Source: CBDCIS01 sp965217565
GTDB lineage: Bacteria > Chloroflexota > Dehalococcoidia > Lucifugimonadales > CATOSD01
DNA length: 64,000 nt
Direction: 5' to 3'
NCBI GenBank assembly: GCA_965217565.1
Contig: CBDCIS010000002.1
Span: 372,001 to 436,000, forward strand
This document shows positions 17,559 to 26,359 of the stretch, piece after piece (the first letter of the stretch is position 1; each line of letters starts with the position of its first letter). Both the position numbers and the translations under genes were made by a program. A model generated the notes under the pieces. That model saw only the letters and a program-made list of their open reading frames with translations. It made no database searches and was not told the DNA's origin.

Positions 17559-18869
17559 TTGCTTAAGCTCTTCTCTCAGAGGCGTCCCATCAAGAGGCCG
17601 TTCTATGGCTGGTGGATTGTGCTCGCCGGCCTGGTAACGGACGGCTACTCATCAGGGATATTCTACTACGGATTCGGCGCTTTCTTCGATCCGCTTGTTC
17701 AGACCTTCGGCTGGAGTCGCGCCACTACTTCCGCCGGATTCTCTTTGCAAAGGCTTCTCTCCGGTTTCACGGCCGTTCCCGTTGGGTTTCTTGTAGACCG
17801 TTTTGGCCCCCGGCGAGTGATGCTAGCGGGCATATTCGTCGAAGGCTTCGGCTTCATTGTGCTCAGCCACGTCAACTCTCTGTTAGTGTTCTACATCGGG
17901 CTCTCGCTCATAACTCTTGGGCTGGCCTTTGGTGGGTGGCTGGTCGTTACCACGGCTACAAGCAACTGGTTCCTTCACAATAGAGGGCGCGCCCTTGGAG
18001 TGATGTCGATCGGCGCGGCTCTCATCGGCGGGCCGTTGGTGCCCTTGATTGTCTGGCTGATAGCCACCTTTGGCTGGAGACCCACTCTTGTAATAGCGGG
18101 AATAGGCGTGTGGGCGGTGGGAGTTCCCGCCTCGCTGGTCGTGAGGTCGCGTCCGGAGGAGTACGGGTACCTGCCCGACGGCCGCGAGCGCCATACTGAA
18201 GCCGAGCTCGACACACAGTCTCAGACACCCACCTTGAGGACGGACGACTTCTCTACTGAAACAAACTACACGGCAAGGGAAGCTGTTGGCACTCTTGCCT
18301 TCTGGCAGATGTCGCTTGCCATGAACCTCGGCGGGCTTGCCATGTCAGCAAGCATTCACCAGATTCCGGCGCTGTCTTCGTTCGGCATAAGCAGAGAAAT
18401 CGCGGGACTGGCGATTACGGGGATGGCCGTGACGAGTTTGGCTGGGAGGCTGGGAGGAGGATTCCTGGGCGACTACGTAGACAAGCGTTACCTGCTGGCC
18501 GCCTCCCTGGTCTTGCAAGCGCTAGGAACCCTGATGTTCGCCAACATCTCCACCGTTTGGCATCTCGTGCCCTTTGCCCTGCTATGGGGCACCGGGTTTG
18601 GCATGTCCGTTCCTCTGAGGCTTGCGCTTTTGGGAGACTACTTTGGCAGAAGACACTTCGGCGCGATTATGGGGGCTTCGATGGCGATGAGCATGGTCTC
18701 CGGCCTGGCGGCGCCAGTCTTTGTAGGCTGGATGGTCGATGTCACGGAAAGCTATAGACTGCCGTACCTGGTCCTTACGGCAGCGATGACCCTGGGAGTG
18801 CCCCTCATAGCTACTACCAAACGCCCAACTGCTCGTCGAACCAGCCAACCTACGATGACAGGCAATTGA
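17559..18869 (+). CDS. MFS transporter, monocarboxylate/oxalate-formate type
   Basis: Twelve-helix major facilitator. The first lines GWWIVLAGLVTDGYSSG and FGWSRATTSAGFSLQRL resemble the monocarboxylate and oxalate:formate antiporter branch, and the loop motif GFLVDRFGPRRVM follows helix 2. A central loop (about residues 205-240) separates the two halves. Length is 436 aa. TTG 17559 is chosen for its upstream gggaagggg. Given the neighbouring CoA-transferase genes, import of a carboxylic acid is plausible (inference). Confidence 0.9.
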   Translation: MLKLFSQRRPIKRPFYGWWIVLAGLVTDGYSSGIFYYGFGAFFDPLVQTFGWSRATTSAGFSLQRLLSGFTAVPVGFLVDRFGPRRVMLAGIFVEGFGFIVLSHVNSLLVFYIGLSLITLGLAFGGWLVVTTATSNWFLHNRGRALGVMSIGAALIGGPLVPLIVWLIATFGWRPTLVIAGIGVWAVGVPASLVVRSRPEEYGYLPDGRERHTEAELDTQSQTPTLRTDDFSTETNYTAREAVGTLAFWQMSLAMNLGGLAMSASIHQIPALSSFGISREIAGLAITGMAVTSLAGRLGGGFLGDYVDKRYLLAASLVLQALGTLMFANISTVWHLVPFALLWGTGFGMSVPLRLALLGDYFGRRHFGAIMGASMAMSMVSGLAAPVFVGWMVDVTESYRLPYLVLTAAMTLGVPLIATTKRPTARRTSQPTMTGN

Positions 18870-18895
18870 GAAACCAACACGGTCGCCGGAAGTGA

Positions 18896-19675
18896 TTATC
18901 CGCCCCTGAAGTTGGGCTGGCGCTTTTCGGCAAACGCGCGTGGGCCTTCCTTGGAGTCGTCCGTGGTCTTGAGCAGCCTGCCCAGGGTGGCGTAGAGCCT
19001 CATAGTCTCTCTGAGACCCTGGTTGACCTTTAGCATCGCGAGCTCCTTGGTGACCCTGATGGCGAGAGGCGCGTTGCGGCAAATCTTCTCGCATAGCTCT
19101 TCCGCCGCCGCCATGTGCTGGCCGCTGGAGACCACGCGGCTTATCAGGCCGATGCGGTGTGCCTCCCGCGCGTCTATGAACTCGCCCGTGAGCAGCAGTT
19201 CCATCATGTTTGACATGTGAACACTAAAGGGCATCACCTGCGCGCCGAATCCGTGCAGCAGGTTCCACTTTACCTCGGGGCATCCGAACTGGGATTCCTG
19301 CGTGGCGACGCGAATGTCGCACGCGAGGGCCAGTTCCAGCCCTCCCGCCAGGCAGTAGCCGTCGATAGCCGCAATGACCGGCTTCGAGGTGGTTCGCACG
19401 GACGGCCCCAGCCCGTCGTCGCCACGCTGAGCGGGAATGATGGCCTCGCCGCGGTCGTCTCCGGTCTCCATCGACTTCAGGTCGGCGCCGGCCGAGAACG
19501 CTCTGCCGCCCGTTCCGGATAGGATAGCGGCAAAGACATCGGAATCGGCTTCAACCTCGCGCCAGGCATCGGCAAGCCCTACCTGCACGTCGCGGTTGAG
19601 CGCGTTCATAGCCTCCGGCCTGTTGATGGTCACGTAGGCGATTCGGTCTTTCTTCTCATACAATACAGCGGCCAT
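18896..19675 (-). CDS. Enoyl-CoA hydratase/isomerase family protein
   Basis: Crotonase-fold protein of 259 aa. The two oxyanion-hole segments are RAFSAGADLKSME (about residue 63) and IDGYCLAGGLELALACDIR (about 104-122). CPEVKWNLLHGF occupies the position of the second catalytic Glu loop. The C-terminal NAPLAIRVTKELAM helix is typical. It is the last gene of a three-gene minus-strand unit with two CoA-transferases (26-base gap), which suggests that a carboxylic acid is activated by CoA transfer and then hydrated. Confidence 0.93.
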   Translation of the reverse strand: MAAVLYEKKDRIAYVTINRPEAMNALNRDVQVGLADAWREVEADSDVFAAILSGTGGRAFSAGADLKSMETGDDRGEAIIPAQRGDDGLGPSVRTTSKPVIAAIDGYCLAGGLELALACDIRVATQESQFGCPEVKWNLLHGFGAQVMPFSVHMSNMMELLLTGEFIDAREAHRIGLISRVVSSGQHMAAAEELCEKICRNAPLAIRVTKELAMLKVNQGLRETMRLYATLGRLLKTTDDSKEGPRAFAEKRQPNFRGG

Positions 19676-19701
19676 TTCAGCCTCCTCGCAGATTTGCTTC
19701 T

Positions 19702-20940
19702 TCAGAGTTTGGGTAAGATGTCCATGGTGACCTCGAGACGGCGAAGCTCCTCGATTCTGGCTTCAGAAAGCCCGAGCAGGCCGCCGAGCACGTAGGCGTT
19801 GTGCTCTCCGAAAGCGGGGGCGCGCCGGATGACCTCATCGGGCGCGCTCTCGTACTTGGCGCGACCGCCGGGGAAGGTGACCTTGGGGCTGTCGTCCAGG
19901 GTCTCGGCATATTGCCAGAAGTAGTTCCGCGCGCCCAGGTGTGGGTCGTTCACGAGGTCTTGCGAACTGAGGACAGCTCCCGCCGCGACGCCCACGTCCT
20001 GGAGTTGGAGCATCGCCTCGCGCTTGGTGCGTCCCCTCGTCCACTCCGCGATATGCGCGTCGAGCTCGTCGTGGTTGGCGAGTCTCGAATGGACGTCCGC
20101 GAACTGCGGGAGCCGCGCCCACTCCGGGCTGCCAATCGCGTCGATCAGCGCGCGCCACTGTTCGTCGTCGCCCACGTCGATGGCGACCCATTCGTCTTCG
20201 CCCTGGCATGGGTATATCCCGTGCGGCGCGTGATACTCGTTGCGGTTGCCCTGTCTTCGCTGGTTCCTGCCATTCATCGCGTAGTCGAGTATCGCTTCGC
20301 CCGAAAGCTGCGTTGCGGACTCGAGGTGGCTCACCGTCACGTGCTGCCCCCGGCCCGTCTTGGCCCGCTGGTTGAGGCAGACGATGGTCGCCATAGCCGC
20401 GTACATCCCGCTGAGCGGGTCCGGCATGTAGATAGCCGACCGCAGGGGCGGGCCGTCCACGTACCCGGTCATGTTGGTGAGGCCGGCGGTGGACTCTATC
20501 GTCTCTCCCCAGGAAGCGTACTCCTTGTACGGCCCCTCACGACCGTAGCCGGGCATCGAGATCATGATGATGCCGGGGTTCAGTTCCTCGAGCGCGGGGT
20601 ACTCGAAACCGAAGTTGCGCATTACCCTAAGGCTGTAGTTCTCGACGACCACGTCGCTGATGCGGACCAACTCCCTGAAAAGCTCCTTGCCTTCAGGAGT
20701 CGCGAGGTTCAGGACGGCGCTCTTCTTGTTGCGGTTCAGAAAGTTGAATCCCGAGTATGCCACCACCACCTGCGGCCCCTTGCCGCCATCGGAGGGAACC
20801 TCGTTTATCTGCGTCCGCCTGGACGCGAAGGGCCCCTCTATCTTGATTGTCTCCGCGCCGAGGTCCGCCAGCGCTTGGGTTGCCACGGGCCCGGCTATGT
20901 AGTAGGTCAGGTCCAGGATGCGAATCCCCTCTAGCAGCAC
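19702..20940 (-). CDS. CaiB/BaiF (family III) CoA-transferase, catalytic-type subunit
   Basis: Moves CoA between carboxylic acids. It opens with LLEGIRILDLTYYIAGPVAT and has the GAETIKIEGP nucleotide-handling region. YMPDPLSGMYAAMAT (about residues 165-179) carries an Asp at the position I take to be the catalytic aspartate, and SHLESATQLSGE follows. Length 412 aa is standard. It begins one base after the stop of the upstream paralogue, so the two are translated together and may form a heteromer. Confidence 0.92.
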   Translation of the reverse strand: MLLEGIRILDLTYYIAGPVATQALADLGAETIKIEGPFASRRTQINEVPSDGGKGPQVVVAYSGFNFLNRNKKSAVLNLATPEGKELFRELVRISDVVVENYSLRVMRNFGFEYPALEELNPGIIMISMPGYGREGPYKEYASWGETIESTAGLTNMTGYVDGPPLRSAIYMPDPLSGMYAAMATIVCLNQRAKTGRGQHVTVSHLESATQLSGEAILDYAMNGRNQRRQGNRNEYHAPHGIYPCQGEDEWVAIDVGDDEQWRALIDAIGSPEWARLPQFADVHSRLANHDELDAHIAEWTRGRTKREAMLQLQDVGVAAGAVLSSQDLVNDPHLGARNYFWQYAETLDDSPKVTFPGGRAKYESAPDEVIRRAPAFGEHNAYVLGGLLGLSEARIEELRRLEVTMDILPKL

Positions 20941-22176
20941 TCAGATCACCCCCTTGTTTCGTAGTCCGGCCACGTCCTTCTTCGAGTACCCGAGCAGCCC
21001 CGAATAGACTGCCGCGTTGTGCTCGCCCAGCCCGGGCGCGCGCTCCATACGCCATGCCAGGTCGGCGCCGTGAAGGGGTGGGCTGGGAAAGGGCAGGGCG
21101 CTTCCGTCAGCCTGCTCCAGTTCCTTGAAGAAGCCCACCGCCTCGTGCTGTGGGTCACTCAGAATCTCCTCGGCAGTATAGGCCATACCGCACGGGATTC
21201 GATACTCGCCCAATATGTCGAATATCTCTCTGCGCGTGCGCTCCATGAACCAGGGAGCCACCACCTCGTTCAACTCCCTGGCGTAGCGGCCGCGTTCCGA
21301 GTAGCCCGTGGCGAACCTGGGATCCTCCTTTAGCGCCGGGATGTCCAGAACCAGCGCGAACATCTCCCATTGCCCCTGGGTCTGCACGGCGACCCCGACG
21401 TGACCATCCTTGCACTCGTAGATCTCCGTGGGATGGCTGCGAGGCCCGGCCCATCCCTTCATCATGCCGGTCCAACTGCCCGCCCTCACCTGGGTGTCTC
21501 CGCCGCTGGAGTACGTGGAGATACTGCTGCCAACGAAGTGAACCGCGGTCTCCATGATCGACACGTCGATGCTGCGGCCCTGGCCCAGGGCCTGGCGCAC
21601 GTTGAGGGCGGCCAGCGTGTGTATCGCGGCGTTGAGACCGGCCGAATACTGTGCCTGGAAGAGTCCTGGCTTGACCGGTTCGCGCTCCGGGAAGCCTGTC
21701 AGAAAAATCCAGCCGCCGAGGGCGTCCAGCACAAGTTCGCCTCCCTTGAAACGGCGGTACGGCCCAGTTTGTCCAAAGTTGGTGACAGAGGTAACCACGA
21801 GGGAGGGATTGCGCCCCTTCAGCGCTTCGTGGCCGAGTCCGAGTGATTCCAGCGTGCCCGGCTCGAAGCTCTCCACAACCGCGTCGGCGATTTCCACCAG
21901 GGCCAGCAAGAGTTGTTTCCCGGTCTCTGTCCGGAGGTTCAGCGTGACGCCGCGCTTGTTCCTGTTGAGGTAAAGGAAGGGGGCGCTCTTTTCGGGATTC
22001 GGCTCGTCGTTGGGGAACGGGCCGCGGCCGCGAGTAGGGTCGCCCGCCCCAGGCGGCTCGACCTTGATTACGTCCGCGCCGAACCCGCCAAGCAGGCACG
22101 TGGCGTAAGGCCCCGCGACTTCCTGGGTGAGGTCAATGACGCGAACGTCGCTCAGTCCCGAAACTGTGCTGACCAT
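20941..22176 (-). CDS. CaiB/BaiF (family III) CoA-transferase, possibly non-catalytic subunit
   Basis: Paralogue of the next gene (411 aa) with the same fold markers: VRVIDLTQEVAGPYATCLLG, GADVIKVEPPGAGDPTRG and LNRNKRGVTLNL. At the site where family III enzymes carry the catalytic Asp, this protein reads GLFQAQYSAGLNA, with Gln in the aligned place (my alignment by eye). That pattern fits two-subunit CoA-transferases such as BbsEF, where one partner lacks the Asp. It may therefore be the structural half of a heteromer with the downstream gene. Confidence 0.88.
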   Translation of the reverse strand: MVSTVSGLSDVRVIDLTQEVAGPYATCLLGGFGADVIKVEPPGAGDPTRGRGPFPNDEPNPEKSAPFLYLNRNKRGVTLNLRTETGKQLLLALVEIADAVVESFEPGTLESLGLGHEALKGRNPSLVVTSVTNFGQTGPYRRFKGGELVLDALGGWIFLTGFPEREPVKPGLFQAQYSAGLNAAIHTLAALNVRQALGQGRSIDVSIMETAVHFVGSSISTYSSGGDTQVRAGSWTGMMKGWAGPRSHPTEIYECKDGHVGVAVQTQGQWEMFALVLDIPALKEDPRFATGYSERGRYARELNEVVAPWFMERTRREIFDILGEYRIPCGMAYTAEEILSDPQHEAVGFFKELEQADGSALPFPSPPLHGADLAWRMERAPGLGEHNAAVYSGLLGYSKKDVAGLRNKGVI

Positions 22177-22427
22177 ACAACTTCTCTTCTGCGAGAACGC
22201 CGCTCTCGCAAGTTCATCGGGGCGCTCTCATGCCTAGCATACAGGGGCAACAACCTTCATGAAAGAATAGTGCGAAAGTGTGGTTGGCTCGCCCTCAATT
22301 GTAGGCCATTCTAGTGCGTTCGCGCTAGTGACCGCAACCCTCCGACTTGTTTCAGCTTGGCGGCGAGCCAATGCGCGGGGGCGCCAGAGCATGGGACGCC
22401 CAACAGGGCAACCACAAGGAATTGCTC
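22177..22427. repeat. Intergenic stretch with GGGCAACC-type repeat
   Basis: No gene is seen. It contains GGGCAACCACAAGGAATTGC (22406-22425), a member of the dispersed family also found near 12583, 28363 and 47285. Confidence 0.5.
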
Positions 22428-23216
22428 CTACTGGCCCTTCCACGCCGGGCGCCGCTTCTCCGCGAATGCCTTCGGCCCCTCGATGCGGTCCTCCGACGCC
22501 GCCGACCTGATTCGCCACTCGTATTCGAGCCTGGCGGCCACTTCGAGGGGCTGGCCGAGTCCGGCCTGGGCCGCCTGCTTCGTGCCGCGCACCGATAGGG
22601 GAGCGCACTCCAGGATTTGGTTCGCCCAACGCTCAGCCGCGGGCATGAGGTCGCTCATTGGGACTACCTCGTTGACCAGCCCCAACTCTTTGGCCTCCTG
22701 CGCGGAGATGAACTTGCCGGTCATCAACATTCCCATAGCTATCTTGGTGGGAATTTGACGCACCAGGCGATGGAAGCCTGTGGGCCCGGCGTCGAGTCCC
22801 CATCTGGGTTCGGGCATTCCGAACTGTGCGTGCTCGGCCGCGACGATGATGTCGCAGGCCAGCGCGGTCTCGAATCCGCCCGCGAGGCAGTAGCCGTTCA
22901 CCGCCGCAATTATGGGCTTCCACAGGTCGAAGCGGGTGTCTATGCCGCCGAAGCCGCCCCTGTTCGCCCAGTGCCTGCCCTCGCCCCGTCCCGCTTGTTG
23001 CGCCATGTGCTTCAGGTCCGCGCCCGCGCAGAAGGCGCGCTCTCCGACGCCGGTCACGATCGCCACCCAGAGGTCGTTGTCCGCCTGGAAGTCGTCCCAA
23101 ATCTCAGAGAGTTCCTCGTTCGCCGGAGGATGCAGGGCATTCATCACCTCCGGGCGGTTGATGGTAACGTAGGCTATGCGCCCCCTCTTCTCATAGAGGG
23201 CAAACTGATATGCCAT
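22428..23216 (-). CDS. Enoyl-CoA hydratase/isomerase family protein
   Basis: Crotonase-fold protein, 262 aa from the ATG at 23216, which is preceded by acaggagcgcgctc. Oxyanion-hole segments are RAFCAGADLKHMAQ and VNGYCLAGGFETALACDII. EPRWGLDAGPTGFHRL lies in the second active-site loop. The frame stays open upstream (to 23315), but that part has no family similarity and crosses a terminator hairpin, so the shorter form is chosen. It may serve the same catabolic route as the 18896-20940 genes. Confidence 0.92.
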   Translation of the reverse strand: MAYQFALYEKRGRIAYVTINRPEVMNALHPPANEELSEIWDDFQADNDLWVAIVTGVGERAFCAGADLKHMAQQAGRGEGRHWANRGGFGGIDTRFDLWKPIIAAVNGYCLAGGFETALACDIIVAAEHAQFGMPEPRWGLDAGPTGFHRLVRQIPTKIAMGMLMTGKFISAQEAKELGLVNEVVPMSDLMPAAERWANQILECAPLSVRGTKQAAQAGLGQPLEVAARLEYEWRIRSAASEDRIEGPKAFAEKRRPAWKGQ

Positions 23217-23273
23217 GAGCGCGCTCCTGTCTCCAATCTCCACTCGCCGCCACGTCTCACCCGCGCAAAACAC

Positions 23274-23313
23274 GTTCACCCCAGGCCCACCGCGCGGTGA
23301 ACCTGGGGCGAAC
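23274..23313 (-). terminator. Hairpin terminator after the ABC binding-protein gene
   Basis: GTTCaCCCCAGG and CCTGGGGcGAAC form a stem of about 11 paired bases with one mismatch. On the minus strand the stem is followed by a short TTTT run. It separates the ABC importer genes from the enoyl-CoA hydratase gene. Confidence 0.5.
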
Positions 23314-23364
23314 ACTCGGGGTCTTAGGTCACATTGCTACCGGGAGCCGATGCGGTTTCCCTTG

Positions 23365-25251
23365 CTACTCCTTCCACAAGAACTCCAGGTTGTAGTTGGG
23401 GATGATCCCGACGGCGGGCCCCAGGTTCTCTTCAACGCCATGTACGCGGTCGTTGTACAGAATGCTGTACTTGGGGTCCCACACCAGGGCCTTCCAGACC
23501 TGGTCGATGGTGTAACGCTGCAGGTCCCAGAGCAGTCCCTGGCGCTTTGCCGGGTCCAGCTCCTGCTGCTGAGCGTCCCACTTGGCGTTCCAAGTGTCGT
23601 CGCAGAGCTCCTCATCCTTGTCTCGTGGCCACACGTAGTTGCGGCCGCCCTCGCAGCCGTAGGTCAACTGCAACTGGAGGCCTGGGTCCATCTCGTAGGT
23701 GTAGCTCCACCAGAACACGCCTGGATGCAGGTAGTTGACGTTGCGCTCGTGCATGTTGTCGAACGTCTTGACGTTGACCTTCAGCTTTGGCAGAACCTCT
23801 GGGACCTCGTAGTCGCGGATGAACTGCGCCTGCACTAGGAAGCAGCCGTCGGCGTCGCCATGGACCGCGCCGCGCCCGCTGGCCGAGGCATCGCACTGGA
23901 ACTCGAGCCCCTCTGCGTAACCCGCGGCCTCCAGCAATCGCTTGGCCTCCGCGATGTCGTCGTCTTTGGGCTGCCTGAAGCCGGGCAGCGTCTTTACCTC
24001 GTCCTGTGGCAGCGCGAAGTTGACAAACAGCGACGACGCCGGCGTGCCGTAGTTCCAGTCCCTTCCGTAGCTCTCGGGGCCTCCGCCGAAGTGCGTTCCC
24101 GACGTGGTGTCGCGGTCTATCAGCAGGTGTATGGCCTTGCGAACGCGAATGTCGTCGAACGGCGGCTTGGTGATGTCGAACTGGATGCCGATGTTGCCGC
24201 AGCAGGCGCCCACGTAGGCGTGCCGTTGTATCTCAGGGTTGGTTCCCTGGATGTCCAGCACGTTGCGGGGCATTACCTGGGACGACGCCCACATGTCGAG
24301 CTGTCCCGAACGCAGACCGGCGATGGTTGCGGCCTTGTCCGAGATGGCAGTGTAGCGCAGCCCCTCGAGGTAGGGAAGGCCCTCGCCCGCCTCGTTTTGA
24401 CGCCAGTAGTTCGGGTTCTTCACGTAGTCGTACTTGACCTGTTCATCGAAGAGGTCAAGGATGAACGCCCCGATGCCAATCGTGCAGTTCGCCGTGTCCT
24501 TGAGATTCCCGCACTGGTCCACCAGTTCCTTGGGCACGACCATGTTGCGAATATCGCCAAGGCCGAGCAGGAAGCCGCCATCCACGTTTTTCAGTGTCAC
24601 CTCAACAGTGGTGTCGTCTATCGCCTGCGCGTCGGCCATGGAGCGAAGCACGCTGGAGCGGGGCCAGTTGACCTCATCCAGCGCCTCCGGATTCTCGAGC
24701 CCCCTGGACCTTCTCAGCGAGTAGGCCACGTCCTCGGCGGTCATCTTGCGCCCATTGACGGGAGCCTTGTCCTGGAAGCTGATGTCGTCTCGAATCGTCA
24801 AGGTCAGCGTCTTCAGGTCGCTGGACCATTCCCAATCGGAAGCGACCTGTGGCCGCGGTTCCAGTGTCATGGGATGCAGGTCAACGACGCGGTTACTGAC
24901 CGGCTGCCACCACGTTGTGCAGCAGGGGGTCATGTGAGGGTCGGTGTTGGTCTGCCTGCCGGTGCCCGTAGGGAGCTCCAGGAAGCCGCCAAACTTGGCC
25001 TCCATCATGCCTTCCGCGGGAGCCGCGGTTGGCTGTTGGGCTGGGGCTGCGGGCGCTGCCGTTGGCTGCACAGCCGCGGCCGGCGGGGGTGAAGTTGGCT
25101 GCGCCGCGGGTTCGGGTTCGTCCGCGCTGCCGCAGGCAATCGCGAGAAGCATCAAACTGACGCTGGCCAAGGCCAGGACAAGCAAAACGGCTAATCCTCC
25201 TCCACGCCGGGAAACGCTACCCGTAACTACCTCCGATTGTGGGGTCAACAT
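23365..25251 (-). CDS. ABC transporter substrate-binding lipoprotein, family 5
   Basis: Extracytoplasmic solute-binding protein of the peptide/nickel/opine group, 628 aa. A signal segment (about residues 18-42) ends in the lipobox LAIAC. A Pro/Ala-rich linker of about 45 residues follows before the mature domain. Family features include VVDLHPMTLEPRPQVASDWEWSSD, the DDISFQDKAPVNGRKMTAEDVAYSLRR-like stretch, and DDIRVRKAIHLLIDRD. It should deliver a peptide or other small ligand to the two permeases encoded just upstream. The ligand cannot be predicted. Confidence 0.92.
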   Translation of the reverse strand: MLTPQSEVVTGSVSRRGGGLAVLLVLALASVSLMLLAIACGSADEPEPAAQPTSPPPAAAVQPTAAPAAPAQQPTAAPAEGMMEAKFGGFLELPTGTGRQTNTDPHMTPCCTTWWQPVSNRVVDLHPMTLEPRPQVASDWEWSSDLKTLTLTIRDDISFQDKAPVNGRKMTAEDVAYSLRRSRGLENPEALDEVNWPRSSVLRSMADAQAIDDTTVEVTLKNVDGGFLLGLGDIRNMVVPKELVDQCGNLKDTANCTIGIGAFILDLFDEQVKYDYVKNPNYWRQNEAGEGLPYLEGLRYTAISDKAATIAGLRSGQLDMWASSQVMPRNVLDIQGTNPEIQRHAYVGACCGNIGIQFDITKPPFDDIRVRKAIHLLIDRDTTSGTHFGGGPESYGRDWNYGTPASSLFVNFALPQDEVKTLPGFRQPKDDDIAEAKRLLEAAGYAEGLEFQCDASASGRGAVHGDADGCFLVQAQFIRDYEVPEVLPKLKVNVKTFDNMHERNVNYLHPGVFWWSYTYEMDPGLQLQLTYGCEGGRNYVWPRDKDEELCDDTWNAKWDAQQQELDPAKRQGLLWDLQRYTIDQVWKALVWDPKYSILYNDRVHGVEENLGPAVGIIPNYNLEFLWKE

Positions 25252-25377
25252 TCGTGTCCTCCTCTCGTTTCATTGTGACTAAAAGCGAACTCGCTCCCAT
25301 TGGTTTACACCCTACGACTTGGGACTAACACCGTCCTTTCTCGGAAACGCCGGCAGGCTGGAAGCGTGCCTCCTGCG

Positions 25378-26322
25378 CTATCCCGTCTCTGACCTGCTAC
25401 CCCGCAGACGGGGATCCAGAACGTCTCGAACGCCGTCGCCAAACATGTTCATGCTAAAGACGACTATTGTCAGAATCACGCCGGGAGCGACGGCCATAGT
25501 CCACTGCTGTCGGAAGAAGTCGCGGCTCTCGAAGGCCAGCATTCCGCCCCACGTCGGGCTGGGCGGCGGAACGCCATAACCCAAGAAGCTCAGCGAGGCC
25601 TCCGCGAGAATGGACCATCCAACCGCGGCAGTGGCGAGCACCAGCGCGGTGGGCCCGACGTTCGGCAGCACATAACGCCACAGTATTCCATACAAGGGCA
25701 CACCTACCGCCTTCGCGCCGTCGAAGTATTGGTTTTCCTTTATGCTTATCACCGAGCCCCGTATCAGCCGGGACTGTGTGAAGGTGTAGCGTATCGCCAG
25801 GATGACGATGACGGTCTTGAGACTTGGGCCAAGCGCCCCGGCCGCGACCAGCAGGAAAACCAGCGCCGGGATGCTCATGAAGGCATCGACGAATCGCTGC
25901 ACGTAGCGGTCCAATCGACCGCCAACGTACCCCGAAATCATGCCCAACAGCGTAGCGCCGCTTATGCCAATCCCCACCGAGGTTGCCGCGACTATCAGCG
26001 ACACCCTGGCTCCGTAGATAATGCGGCTGAGTATGTCACGCCCATAGTTGTCGGTTCCCATCCAGTAAGTCGGGCCTATGCCCTTCAACTCATCGCCCAA
26101 GTTGGGGAACAGTGGATGATGCGGCGCAATCCAGGGCGCGAGCAAGGCTACCACGATAACAAACAGCAGCACAACGCCACCTGCCGCCGCCAGTGGCTTC
26201 CGCCTCCAGGCGCGCCAGAATCTCGAGGCCGCGCTGCGCTGGGGTCGCAACCCTTCGACCAGCGCCTCCTGTCGCAGCGCCGCTGCCTCGCTCAAGTCCC
26301 TCTGCCCAAAGTTCATGCCCAT
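25378..26322 (-). CDS. ABC transporter permease, DppC/OppC type
   Basis: Inner-membrane permease of an oligopeptide-type importer, 314 aa from the ATG at 26322 (MGMNFGQRDLSEA), which follows ggcgaggac. It has the N-terminal helix, the conserved HPLFPNLGDELKGIGPTYWMGTDNYGRDILSRIIYG-type region, and the cytoplasmic EAA loop around FDGAKAVGVPLYGILWRYVLPN. It ends in DVLDPRLRGSRSE. It lies 37 bases after the other permease gene. No ATP-binding subunits are seen in the window, so they must be encoded elsewhere. Confidence 0.93.
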   Translation of the reverse strand: MGMNFGQRDLSEAAALRQEALVEGLRPQRSAASRFWRAWRRKPLAAAGGVVLLFVIVVALLAPWIAPHHPLFPNLGDELKGIGPTYWMGTDNYGRDILSRIIYGARVSLIVAATSVGIGISGATLLGMISGYVGGRLDRYVQRFVDAFMSIPALVFLLVAAGALGPSLKTVIVILAIRYTFTQSRLIRGSVISIKENQYFDGAKAVGVPLYGILWRYVLPNVGPTALVLATAAVGWSILAEASLSFLGYGVPPPSPTWGGMLAFESRDFFRQQWTMAVAPGVILTIVVFSMNMFGDGVRDVLDPRLRGSRSETG

Positions 26323-26359
26323 AGTTTCCGTCCTCGCCTCCAAACACCGGGGGCAGGCG

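Noticed and set aside
19801..20934. 377-codon plus-strand frame over a CoA-transferase
   Set aside because: Antisense shadow without motifs.
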